DNA of 25,627 nt from an uncultured Lachnospiraceae bacterium (GTDB lineage Bacteria; Bacillota; Clostridia; Lachnospirales; Lachnospiraceae): contig CAKRWT010000032.1 of the NCBI GenBank assembly GCA_934418125.1, forward strand, positions 1 to 25,627, read 5' to 3'. This document shows, one piece after another, positions 7,873-15,218 of this stretch. The notes beneath the pieces were generated by a model, which was given only the letters and a program-made list of their open reading frames with translations, had not been told where the DNA came from and did not search any database. A program made the position numbers and the translations under genes. Each line of letters starts with the position of its first letter. The stretch's first letter is position 1.

Positions 7873-9555
7873 ATGTTATTGACAGGTGCAGAAATTGTAG
7901 TTGAATGTTTAAAGGAGCAAGGGGTAGATACCGTATTCGGTTACCCAGGAGGCACCATTTTGAATGTATATGATGCTTTGTATAAGCATACTAATGAAAT
8001 AAACCATATTTTGACATCCCACGAACAGGGAGCAGCCCATGCGGCAGATGGCTATGCAAGAGCAACCGGAAAGGTGGGGGTCTGTCTGGCAACCAGCGGT
8101 CCGGGTGCAACCAATCTGGTAACTGGTATTGCTACCGCTTATATGGATTCTGTACCGGTAGTAGCCATTACCTGTAACGTAAATCTCCCGGCACTGGGTA
8201 AGGATTCTTTCCAGGAGGTTGATATTGCAGGTGTCACCATGCCTATTACGAAGCATAATTATATTGTAAAGGATATCAATATCCTGGCAGATACCCTGCG
8301 CAAGGCATTTACCATTGCAGGAACCGGAAGACCGGGTCCGGTACTGGTAGATATTACCAAGGATGTAACTGCCAATACCTGTGAATTTGAGCCAAAGGAG
8401 CCAACCGCTACCAGAAAATTAATCAAGTGTACCGATGAGGAGATTCAGACAGCCATTTCCCTGATTCAGGCAGCGAAGAAACCATTTATCTATGTCGGTG
8501 GTGGTGCCGTTATTTCCGGAGCCTATAAAGAAGTCAGAGAGTTTGCAGAACTGGCAGATGCACCGGTTTGTGATACTCTGATGGGAAAAGGTGTGTTTGA
8601 TGGCCATGACCCACGGTATACCGGTATGGTCGGAATGCATGGTACAAAGGCATCCAACCTGGGAGTAAGTGACTGTGATTTACTCATTGCCCTGGGGGCC
8701 AGATTTTCTGACCGTGTAGTGGGAAATCCGAAAAAATTTGCCGAGAACGCCAAGGTATTACAGATTGATATTGATGCGGCAGAAATCAATAAGAACATTA
8801 AGACAGACGTATCTTTGGTAGGTGACCTGAAGGAAGTTTTATTTAAGGTAAACCAGATGTTAAGCCAGCAGAAGCATACTGAGTGGATGCAGCATATGGA
8901 AGAGCTGAAAGAAAAGTATCCGCTTTCCTATGACGATTCAGCACTGTCCTGTCCGTATATTATGGAAGAAATCGACAGGGTAACGAAAGGGCAGGCAATC
9001 ATCACGACGGATGTAGGACAGCATCAGATGTGGGCAGCACAGTATTACAAATATTCCATGCCAAGAACTTTCTTATCTTCCGGTGGATTGGGAACGATGG
9101 GATACGGACTGGGAGCCTGCATTGGTGCCAAGATGGGACGCCCGGATAAAGTGTGTATCAACATTGCAGGAGATGGCTGTTTCCGTATGAATATGAATGA
9201 ACTGGCAACAGCAAGCCGTTACAATATCCCGATTATCCAGGTGGTTATCAACAATCATGTACTGGGTATGGTAAGACAGTGGCAGACCTTATTTTATGGA
9301 AAGAGATATTCACAGACAGTTCTAAACGACAGCGTTGATTTCTGTAAAGTAGCAGAAGGGCTTGGCTGTGCAGCCATCCGTGTGACGAAGAAAGAGGAGG
9401 TTGCTCCAGCTTTAGAAAAAGCACTCTCTCTTGGACGTCCGGTATTGTTAGACTGCATGATTCCTGAGGATGATAAGGTATTCCCGATGGTTCCGGCAGG
9501 CGCACCAATTAGTGAAGTGTTCGATGCACAGGATTTGGAGAAAAGTAATTCTTAA
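7873..9555 (+). CDS. ilvB: acetolactate synthase, catalytic large subunit
   Basis: This thiamine diphosphate enzyme joins two pyruvates, or pyruvate and 2-oxobutyrate, to give acetolactate or acetohydroxybutyrate. The 560 aa show GYPGGTILNVYDALY (23-37), catalytic Glu51 in SHEQGAAHAADGYAR, and ATSGPGATNLVTG. The cofactor-binding motif runs from GDG (433-435) to NN (460-461). The RQWQ-containing loop near residue 468 favours a biosynthetic AHAS over catabolic AlsS. ATG 7873 follows GGAGGAG. The gene is 32 bp after ilvD. No ilvN/ilvH regulatory subunit follows; the next gene is a cell-wall enzyme, so any partner must be elsewhere. Confidence 0.95.
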   Translation: MLLTGAEIVVECLKEQGVDTVFGYPGGTILNVYDALYKHTNEINHILTSHEQGAAHAADGYARATGKVGVCLATSGPGATNLVTGIATAYMDSVPVVAITCNVNLPALGKDSFQEVDIAGVTMPITKHNYIVKDINILADTLRKAFTIAGTGRPGPVLVDITKDVTANTCEFEPKEPTATRKLIKCTDEEIQTAISLIQAAKKPFIYVGGGAVISGAYKEVREFAELADAPVCDTLMGKGVFDGHDPRYTGMVGMHGTKASNLGVSDCDLLIALGARFSDRVVGNPKKFAENAKVLQIDIDAAEINKNIKTDVSLVGDLKEVLFKVNQMLSQQKHTEWMQHMEELKEKYPLSYDDSALSCPYIMEEIDRVTKGQAIITTDVGQHQMWAAQYYKYSMPRTFLSSGGLGTMGYGLGACIGAKMGRPDKVCINIAGDGCFRMNMNELATASRYNIPIIQVVINNHVLGMVRQWQTLFYGKRYSQTVLNDSVDFCKVAEGLGCAAIRVTKKEEVAPALEKALSLGRPVLLDCMIPEDDKVFPMVPAGAPISEVFDAQDLEKSNS

Positions 9556-9619
9556 TAACCGTCAGAACGATAGGAAAAACAGAAGATGAACGGATATTGA
9601 GATTATTGGAAGCATTTTT

Positions 9620-11023
9620 ATGAAGAAAAAAATAGCAAGATATGTGGTGCTTTTTACAAGTATCCTTTTAGTCAGTCTGATGGCAACCTACATCGGACTG
9701 GCTGTTTATTATCACAATGCTTTTGAGTATGGAACCTGGATTAATCAGGTGTACTGTACCGGAAGAAGCATTGAGGAAGTGAATGAAGAACTGGTCAAGG
9801 ACTTTCACTATGATGGCATTACCATTGTGGACAGAGATGGCAATTCCTACGAGATTGTGGCAACGGATATTGCCTATCAGTTTGACTTCGTGAAAGCTTT
9901 GGAAATCTATCAGAAACGCCAGAATTCCTGGGTATGGATAGACAGCCTTTTCCATGCACAAGTAAGAGAATTGACTCCGGTAGTCAGTTTTGATGAACAG
10001 AAACTGGAGGAGTGCCTCGGTGGGATTCCGATTCTGCAGCAGGCACAGGCAGAAGAAGACAGACGGGTAGCCATTATCAAGACCAATCAGGGGTATGAAC
10101 TTATCAATGAACGTGTGAATGTGCTGTCTACAGAGGAGGCAAGAGAAGCCATTATAACGGCAATATCGGACTCGAAGACAGAGTTATCCCTGGAAGAGGC
10201 AGGCTGTTACCATGACCTGGAATTAGACGCTGCCATGCAAGATACGCTGGCATTATGGAAAAAACTGGATGCCTTTCAGCATCAGTGCAACGTGGTTTAC
10301 CAGATGGGAGAAGACCAGATACCTGTGGATGCATCTGTTGTATGTGAATGGATAGAGCTTTCTGAAGATGGCAGCTTTGCACTGGATGAAAGCGGAAATC
10401 TGCAACTGGCAGAGAATGCCATTCCTGATTTTATTAAGAATCTGGCGGCTGAATACGATACGGTGGGAGGCACCAGACAGTTTCAGCCGACCAGAGGGGA
10501 AGCGGTAATGGTAGAAGGCGGTATTTACGGAAATCAGATAGACCAGGGTGCGGAGGTGGAGTATCTGACCGATGCCTTTAACCGGAAACTGACAGAGGTA
10601 CATGAACCCACTTATAAGCAGAAAGCCTGGAAACAGGGGAAAGATGATATTGGTGCGACCTATATTGAAGTGGATATGGGCGAACAGATGATGTACTACT
10701 ATAAAGATGGTGTGTTACAGCTGGAGACACCTATAGTGACCGGAAATACTTCGTTAAGGAGAGGTACGCCTTCCGGTGTGAATTACGTCTATCTGAAACA
10801 GACGAATCGTATCCTGCGAGGACCCGGCTACGCATCCCATGTGGATTTCTGGATGCCGGTAAAAGGTGGAATCGGGATTCATGATGCTGCCTGGCGCAGT
10901 AAATACGGCGGTGAAATTTATAAGACAAATGGTTCCCATGGCTGCATCAATACCCCTAGAGATGCCATGGAACAGCTTTTTGATATGGCAGAGGTGGGAA
11001 CACCGGTAGTCATGTTTTATTAA
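9620..11023 (+). CDS. L,D-transpeptidase, YkuD domain with N-terminal anchor
   Basis: This 467-aa protein probably forms 3-3 cross-links in peptidoglycan or attaches proteins to it. A basic N-terminus and one membrane segment (about 8-31) place the rest outside the cell. A middle region (about 45-330) resembles the peptidoglycan-binding module commonly paired with YkuD in Clostridia; that assignment is tentative. The YkuD domain fills the C-terminus (about 345-467). GIGIHDAAW with His421 and SHGCINTP with catalytic Cys442 are intact. ATG 9620 follows TTGGAAG, 64 bp after ilvB with no terminator, so it may be the last gene of the leuB transcript. D,D-carboxypeptidases such as the gene at 457-1512 can produce the tetrapeptide substrates these enzymes use. 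Confidence 0.92.
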   Translation: MKKKIARYVVLFTSILLVSLMATYIGLAVYYHNAFEYGTWINQVYCTGRSIEEVNEELVKDFHYDGITIVDRDGNSYEIVATDIAYQFDFVKALEIYQKRQNSWVWIDSLFHAQVRELTPVVSFDEQKLEECLGGIPILQQAQAEEDRRVAIIKTNQGYELINERVNVLSTEEAREAIITAISDSKTELSLEEAGCYHDLELDAAMQDTLALWKKLDAFQHQCNVVYQMGEDQIPVDASVVCEWIELSEDGSFALDESGNLQLAENAIPDFIKNLAAEYDTVGGTRQFQPTRGEAVMVEGGIYGNQIDQGAEVEYLTDAFNRKLTEVHEPTYKQKAWKQGKDDIGATYIEVDMGEQMMYYYKDGVLQLETPIVTGNTSLRRGTPSGVNYVYLKQTNRILRGPGYASHVDFWMPVKGGIGIHDAAWRSKYGGEIYKTNGSHGCINTPRDAMEQLFDMAEVGTPVVMFY

Positions 11024-11051
11024 GAAAAAGGATAAAAATTTAACAGAGTAA

Positions 11052-11080
11052 TTGACTAAAGTGTTTGAAAAAGGTAAAAT
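11052..11080 (+). promoter_or_regulatory. promoter of serC-serA
   Basis: TTGACT at 11052-11057, a 17-bp spacer, then TAAAAT at 11075-11080. The predicted start near 11087 leaves a 38-nt leader with no structure I can see. Confidence 0.65.
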
Positions 11081-11124
11081 AAGATTTAGTTTATAAAATT
11101 TTAATAAAACTGGAGGAGAAAAAA

Positions 11125-12207
11125 GTGGCTAGAGTGTACAATTTTTCAGCAGGCCCTGCAGTGTTACCGGAAGAGGTATTAAAAGAAGCTGCAGAAGAAA
11201 TGTTAGACTATAAGGGAACAGGAATGTCCGTTATGGAGATGAGTCACCGATCTAAGGCTTATGATGCGATTATTAAAGAAGCAGAAGCTGATTTGAGAAC
11301 TTTGTTAAATATTCCTGACAATTACAAGGTTTTATTCTTACAGGGTGGTGCAAGTCTGATATTCGCGTCAGTTCCCATGAACCTGATGAAAAATCGTAAG
11401 GCTGGTTACATTCTGACAGGACAGTGGGCCAAGAAAGCTTTTGCAGAAGCTAAGATTTATGGAGAGGCAGTAGAACTTGCTTCCTCCGCAGACAAAACAT
11501 TTTCCTATATTCCGGATTGTTCTGATTTACCGATTACAGACGATATGGATTATGTTTATATCTGTGAGAACAATACCATTTATGGTACGAAATATCATAC
11601 CTTACCAAATACAAAAGGTAAGATTTTAGTATCTGACGTTTCATCCTGTTTCTTATCGGAGCCAATGGATGTAAGCAAATATGGTATGATTTATGCCGGT
11701 GTCCAGAAGAATGTAGGTCCTGCCGGTACACAGGTTGTGATTATCAGGGAAGACCTCCTGACAGATGATGTTCTGCCGGGAACTCCTACCATGATGAAAT
11801 ATAAGATTCACGCAGACAATGATTCTTTATACAACACACCACCATGTTATGGTATCTATATCTGCGGTAAAGTATTCAAATGGCTTTTGAAGAATGGTGG
11901 GCTGGAAGCCATGAAGGAAATCAATGAGAAGAAAGCAAAGATATTATATGATTTCTTAGACGAGAGCGAGATGTTCAAAGGAACTGTCAGAAAAGAAGAC
12001 CGTTCCCTTATGAACGTTCCGTTCGTAACAGGTAATGCTGACCTGGATGCTAAATTTGTCAAAGAAGCAGCAGAGGCTGGATTTGTAAATCTGAAAGGAC
12101 ATCGTACCGTAGGAGGTATGCGTGCAAGCATCTACAATGCTATGCCGACAGAGGGGGTAGAGAAGTTGGTTGCTTTCATGAAAGAGTTTGAGAAAAACAA
12201 CAAATAA
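11125..12207 (+). CDS. serC: phosphoserine aminotransferase
   Basis: SerC is a PLP-dependent transaminase that converts 3-phosphohydroxypyruvate and glutamate to phosphoserine. The 360-aa length and the opening YNFSAGPAVLPEEVL are typical. Other family segments are SHRSKAYDAI, LFLQGGASLIFA and ENNTIYGT. SDVSSCFLSEP precedes YAGVQKNVGPAG, which holds the PLP lysine. RTVGGMRASIYNAMP near the C-terminus binds substrate phosphate in the family. The start is GTG at 11125, 6 nt after GGAGGAG; no in-frame ATG fits as well. serA follows after 40 bp, giving the first two steps of serine synthesis in reverse gene order. Confidence 0.97.
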   Translation: MARVYNFSAGPAVLPEEVLKEAAEEMLDYKGTGMSVMEMSHRSKAYDAIIKEAEADLRTLLNIPDNYKVLFLQGGASLIFASVPMNLMKNRKAGYILTGQWAKKAFAEAKIYGEAVELASSADKTFSYIPDCSDLPITDDMDYVYICENNTIYGTKYHTLPNTKGKILVSDVSSCFLSEPMDVSKYGMIYAGVQKNVGPAGTQVVIIREDLLTDDVLPGTPTMMKYKIHADNDSLYNTPPCYGIYICGKVFKWLLKNGGLEAMKEINEKKAKILYDFLDESEMFKGTVRKEDRSLMNVPFVTGNADLDAKFVKEAAEAGFVNLKGHRTVGGMRASIYNAMPTEGVEKLVAFMKEFEKNNK

Positions 12208-12247
12208 GGATATGCAGTTTAGCAAATAGAGAAAAGAGGACATACAG

Positions 12248-13411
12248 ATGTTTAAATATCATTGCTTAAACCCCATCGCAGGTGTGGGTCTTAATAAATT
12301 CAGTGAGCAGTACACAAAGACAGACGATATCAATGAGGCAGATGGTATTCTCGTAAGAAGTGCAGCCATGCATGATATGGAATTACCGGAGAATCTGCTG
12401 GCAATCGCCAGAGCCGGTGCCGGTGTCAATAATATTCCATTAGACAAATGCGCTGAGAAGGGGATTGTAGTATTTAATACACCAGGTGCCAATGCAAACG
12501 GCGTAAAAGAGTTAGTTATTGCAGGTATGCTTCTTGCATCCCGTGATATCGTAGGTGGTATTGAATGGGTAAAAGAAAACCAGACAGATGAGAATGTAGC
12601 CAAGAGTGCGGAAAAAGCAAAGAAGAACTTTGCCGGAACCGAGATTGAAGGTAAGAAGTTAGGTATTATCGGACTTGGTGCTATCGGTGTCAAGGTTGCC
12701 AATGTAGCAAAACATTTGGGAATGGAAGTGTATGGTTATGACCCTTACGTATCCGTAGACGCTGCATGGAACTTGAGCCGGGATGTAAAGCATGTACTGA
12801 ATGTAGAAGAGATTTATGAAGAATGTGACATCATTACCATTCATGTACCATTAATGGATTCTACCAAGGGAATGATTAACAAAGAAGCTATCGACAAGAT
12901 GAAAGATGGCGTTATCATATTAAACTTTGCAAGAGATTTACTGATGGACGAAAATGCTGTATTGGAAGGCATCAAAGCCGGTAAAGTACGCAAATATGTA
13001 ACAGATTTCCCCAATACCACAACCGCCGGAAAAGATGGCTGTATCGTCATTCCTCATCTGGGTGCTTCCACAGAGGAATCGGAAGATAACTGTGCGGTCA
13101 TGGCAGTAAAACAGATGACAGATTATCTGGAGAATGGTAACATCATTAACAGCGTAAACTATCCAAAATGTGATATGGGTGTATGCGCCAAAGAAGGACG
13201 TGTCGCTATTTTCCATAAGAATATTGCTAATATGATTACTCAGTTTACAGCATGTTTTGGAGAAAATGGCATCAATATTTCTGACTTGACTAATAAGTCA
13301 AAAGGGGAGGTTGCTTATACCATGCTGGATATTGAGCAGCCTGCTTCTGAAAACATCGTTAAGAAATTACAGTCTATCGATGGTGTCTTCCGTGTAAGAG
13401 TTGTGAAATAA
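12248..13411 (+). CDS. serA: D-3-phosphoglycerate dehydrogenase with C-terminal ACT-like domain
   Basis: SerA oxidises 3-phosphoglycerate to 3-phosphohydroxypyruvate with NAD+. The 387 residues comprise a catalytic part with an NAD-binding fold (LGIIGLGAIG at 138-147) and an ACT-like regulatory domain (about 317-387). That domain lets serine inhibit the enzyme in relatives. Arg229 and His270 (in PHLGASTEESEDN) match two of the three catalytic residues of the superfamily. The third, a glutamate usually in a DVFxxEP-like segment, is not visible; the corresponding stretch reads YVTDFPNTTTAGKD. ATG 12248 follows AAGAGGA. The gene shares the serC promoter and ends at a strong terminator. Confidence 0.94.
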   Translation: MFKYHCLNPIAGVGLNKFSEQYTKTDDINEADGILVRSAAMHDMELPENLLAIARAGAGVNNIPLDKCAEKGIVVFNTPGANANGVKELVIAGMLLASRDIVGGIEWVKENQTDENVAKSAEKAKKNFAGTEIEGKKLGIIGLGAIGVKVANVAKHLGMEVYGYDPYVSVDAAWNLSRDVKHVLNVEEIYEECDIITIHVPLMDSTKGMINKEAIDKMKDGVIILNFARDLLMDENAVLEGIKAGKVRKYVTDFPNTTTAGKDGCIVIPHLGASTEESEDNCAVMAVKQMTDYLENGNIINSVNYPKCDMGVCAKEGRVAIFHKNIANMITQFTACFGENGINISDLTNKSKGEVAYTMLDIEQPASENIVKKLQSIDGVFRVRVVK

Positions 13412-13438
13412 AAGAAAATCGTCATAAGGTAAAATAAA

Positions 13439-13474
13439 ATCCCGTCATACAGATTGTATGGCGGGAATCTTTTG
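13439..13474. terminator. bidirectional terminator between serA and the convergent 96-aa gene
   Basis: An 11-bp stem (TCCCGTCATAC at 13440-13450 with GTATGGCGGGA at 13456-13466, one G-U pair) has T-rich sequence downstream and A-rich sequence upstream. It can therefore serve serA on + and the 13511-13801 gene on minus. Confidence 0.8.
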
Positions 13475-13510
13475 TTATGTTATATCTTTTGTAAAAGTTA
13501 ACGGTTACCA

Positions 13511-13801
13511 TTAGCTGATACGGTTAGCAATAGCAGAGAAATCACCTTCTTCGGTATCTTCGTCGTTTAAGGTTGCCTGTAAATGTTTCTCAGCCTCTAC
13601 GGAAGCCTCACTGGCAAGGTCCATATAGAGAATGAAGACGTCTTCCAGTGCCATGCCTTTTTCATCGGCAATTTCCTGCATAACTGGTTTCAGGGCTTCT
13701 AATTGAAAAGAAATCCGTGTTTTCTGTGGGTCAATATCGGCAAGAACTTCTTCTGCGTAGGCATTGATACGGTCTAATATTTTTTTATTTTCCGGGGTCA
13801 T
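13511..13801 (-). CDS. small helical protein of unknown function
   Basis: I do not recognise this 96-aa protein. It is predicted to be mostly helical, acidic and soluble, with no membrane segment, zinc site or helix-turn-helix that I can see. It starts MTPENKKILDRINAYAEEVL and contains ALEDVFILYMDLASEASVEAEKHL. I place the start at the ATG whose first base is 13801, because GAAGGA lies 9 nt upstream. An earlier in-frame ATG at 13825 would add eight residues but lacks a ribosome binding site. The gene faces serA, sharing its terminator, and diverges from the DUF1015 operon across an intergenic region with inverted repeats. Confidence 0.75.
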   Translation of the reverse strand: MTPENKKILDRINAYAEEVLADIDPQKTRISFQLEALKPVMQEIADEKGMALEDVFILYMDLASEASVEAEKHLQATLNDEDTEEGDFSAIANRIS

Positions 13802-13833
13802 AACTGCACTTCCTTCTTTAAACATAATGGTAA

Positions 13834-13858
13834 TAGCAAATATTCTGATAATTTGCTA
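13834..13858. promoter_or_regulatory. candidate operator: 8-bp inverted repeat
   Basis: TAGCAAAT (13834-13841) and ATTTGCTA (13851-13858) form a perfect inverted repeat around 9 bp. A further ATTTGCTA occurs at 13898-13905, overlapping the -10 of the DUF1015 promoter. The arrangement between divergent genes suggests a protein-binding site, but the regulator is unknown. Confidence 0.4.
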
Positions 13859-13880
13859 TCAATATTTTAACACGCCAGTC

Positions 13881-13909
13881 TTGTGCTGTATAGGCTAATT
13901 TGCTAAAAT
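13881..13909 (+). promoter_or_regulatory. promoter of the DUF1015-glgB-mscS operon
   Basis: TTGTGC at 13881-13886, a 17-bp spacer, then TAAAAT at 13904-13909. The start near 13916 lies about 38 nt before the DUF1015 gene. The -10 overlaps a copy of ATTTGCTA. Confidence 0.5.
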
Positions 13910-13953
13910 AATTCTAAACAATAGCATTCCGTATTAAGGAAAAAGGAGAGCGT

Positions 13954-15189
13954 ATGGCAAGAGTAATTCCCTTTCGGGCAATCAGACCAAGAGAGGATTT
14001 GGTAGAACAGATTGCAGCATTACCCTATGATGTATACAGCAGAAAAGAGGCTTATGAGAAAGTAAAGGGGGATTCCTATTCCTTTCTGCGGATAGACCGT
14101 CCAGAAACACAGTTCCCGGAAGATTATGATATGTATGCACCGGAGGTTTATGAGAAAGCAAGGAAAATGCTTTCCCAGATGATAGAGGAGGGATTGTTTG
14201 TCCAGGAAGACAAACAGGCTTATTATGTGTATGAACTGGTTATGAACGGCAGAAGTCAGGTAGGCATTACTGCCTGTGCTTCTGTGGATGATTATGAAAA
14301 TCAGGTTATTAAGAAGCACGAAAATACCAGGGCAGATAAAGAGGCAGACAGAATCCGACATGTAGATACCTGTGGGGCACAGACCGGACCAATTTTCTTA
14401 GCTTACCGGAACCGGGAAGGTATTGCACAGGAGATTGCGAAAGCAAGGAAAACAAAACCGGTTTATGATTTTACTGCAGAAGATGGTATTACCCATCGGG
14501 TGTGGATTATAGAAGACGAGAAAGCTATTTCTCATATTCAGCAGGAATTTGAACAGATAGAGGCGATTTATATTGCCGACGGACATCACAGATGCGCCTC
14601 TGCTGTGAAAGTGTCCCAAATGCGCCGGAAGGAACATCCGGATTATGATGGAACAGAGGATTTTAATTTCTTTCTCTCAGTACTGTTTCCAGACGAACAG
14701 TTAATGATTATGGATTATAACAGGGTGGTAAACTCCCTGAACGGATATTCGGAAGAAGAATTTTTGGAAAAGGCAGGGCAGATTTTCCAGATTACGCAGG
14801 TGGGACAGGAACCCTGCCATCCGGCGAAAAAGGGTGAAATCGGCATGTATCTGAAAGACACCTGGTATCGTCTTACCATAAAGGAGGGACGATTTACAGG
14901 AAATCCGGTGGAAGATTTGGATGTGGCAGTTTTGCAGAAGGATTTGCTGGAGCCGGTGTTGGGGATTCTTGACCCCAAGATAGACAGCCGGATTGATTTC
15001 GTGGGAGGTATCCGGGGACTGGAAGAGTTAGTAAGACGGGTTCATACCGATGCGAAGGTAGCCTTTGCTATGTATCCTACGGATATTCATGAGCTGTTTG
15101 CGGTGTCAGATGCCGGAAAACTAATGCCACCGAAATCAACCTGGTTTGAACCCAAATTAAGAAGTGGATTATTTATGCATAAAATATAA
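13954..15189 (+). CDS. DUF1015 family protein, possible serine/phosphoserine-acting kinase-like enzyme
   Basis: This 411-aa protein matches the DUF1015 family as I recall it: opening IPFRAIRP, an LPYDV segment (23-27), the conserved KKHENTRADKEADR stretch (120-133), and IADGHHRCASA (207-217). The last resembles the DGHHR signature of ParB/sulfiredoxin-fold serine kinases (SerK, SbnI). It is a soluble cytoplasmic protein with no membrane segment. The preceding + strand operon is serC-serA, and no phosphoserine phosphatase is in the window. A role in making or using phosphoserine is therefore an inference from motif and context, not a demonstrated function. ATG 13954 follows AAGGAG, and glgB starts 29 bp downstream. 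Confidence 0.85.
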   Translation: MARVIPFRAIRPREDLVEQIAALPYDVYSRKEAYEKVKGDSYSFLRIDRPETQFPEDYDMYAPEVYEKARKMLSQMIEEGLFVQEDKQAYYVYELVMNGRSQVGITACASVDDYENQVIKKHENTRADKEADRIRHVDTCGAQTGPIFLAYRNREGIAQEIAKARKTKPVYDFTAEDGITHRVWIIEDEKAISHIQQEFEQIEAIYIADGHHRCASAVKVSQMRRKEHPDYDGTEDFNFFLSVLFPDEQLMIMDYNRVVNSLNGYSEEEFLEKAGQIFQITQVGQEPCHPAKKGEIGMYLKDTWYRLTIKEGRFTGNPVEDLDVAVLQKDLLEPVLGILDPKIDSRIDFVGGIRGLEELVRRVHTDAKVAFAMYPTDIHELFAVSDAGKLMPPKSTWFEPKLRSGLFMHKI

Positions 15190-15218
15190 AACCAAACAGT
15201 AACCTGAAGGGGGAAAAT

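Noticed and set aside
12259..12702. 147-codon minus-strand open frame within serA
   Set aside because: It is the antisense shadow of a conserved NAD-binding domain; Ser/Pro-rich content is typical of such shadows.
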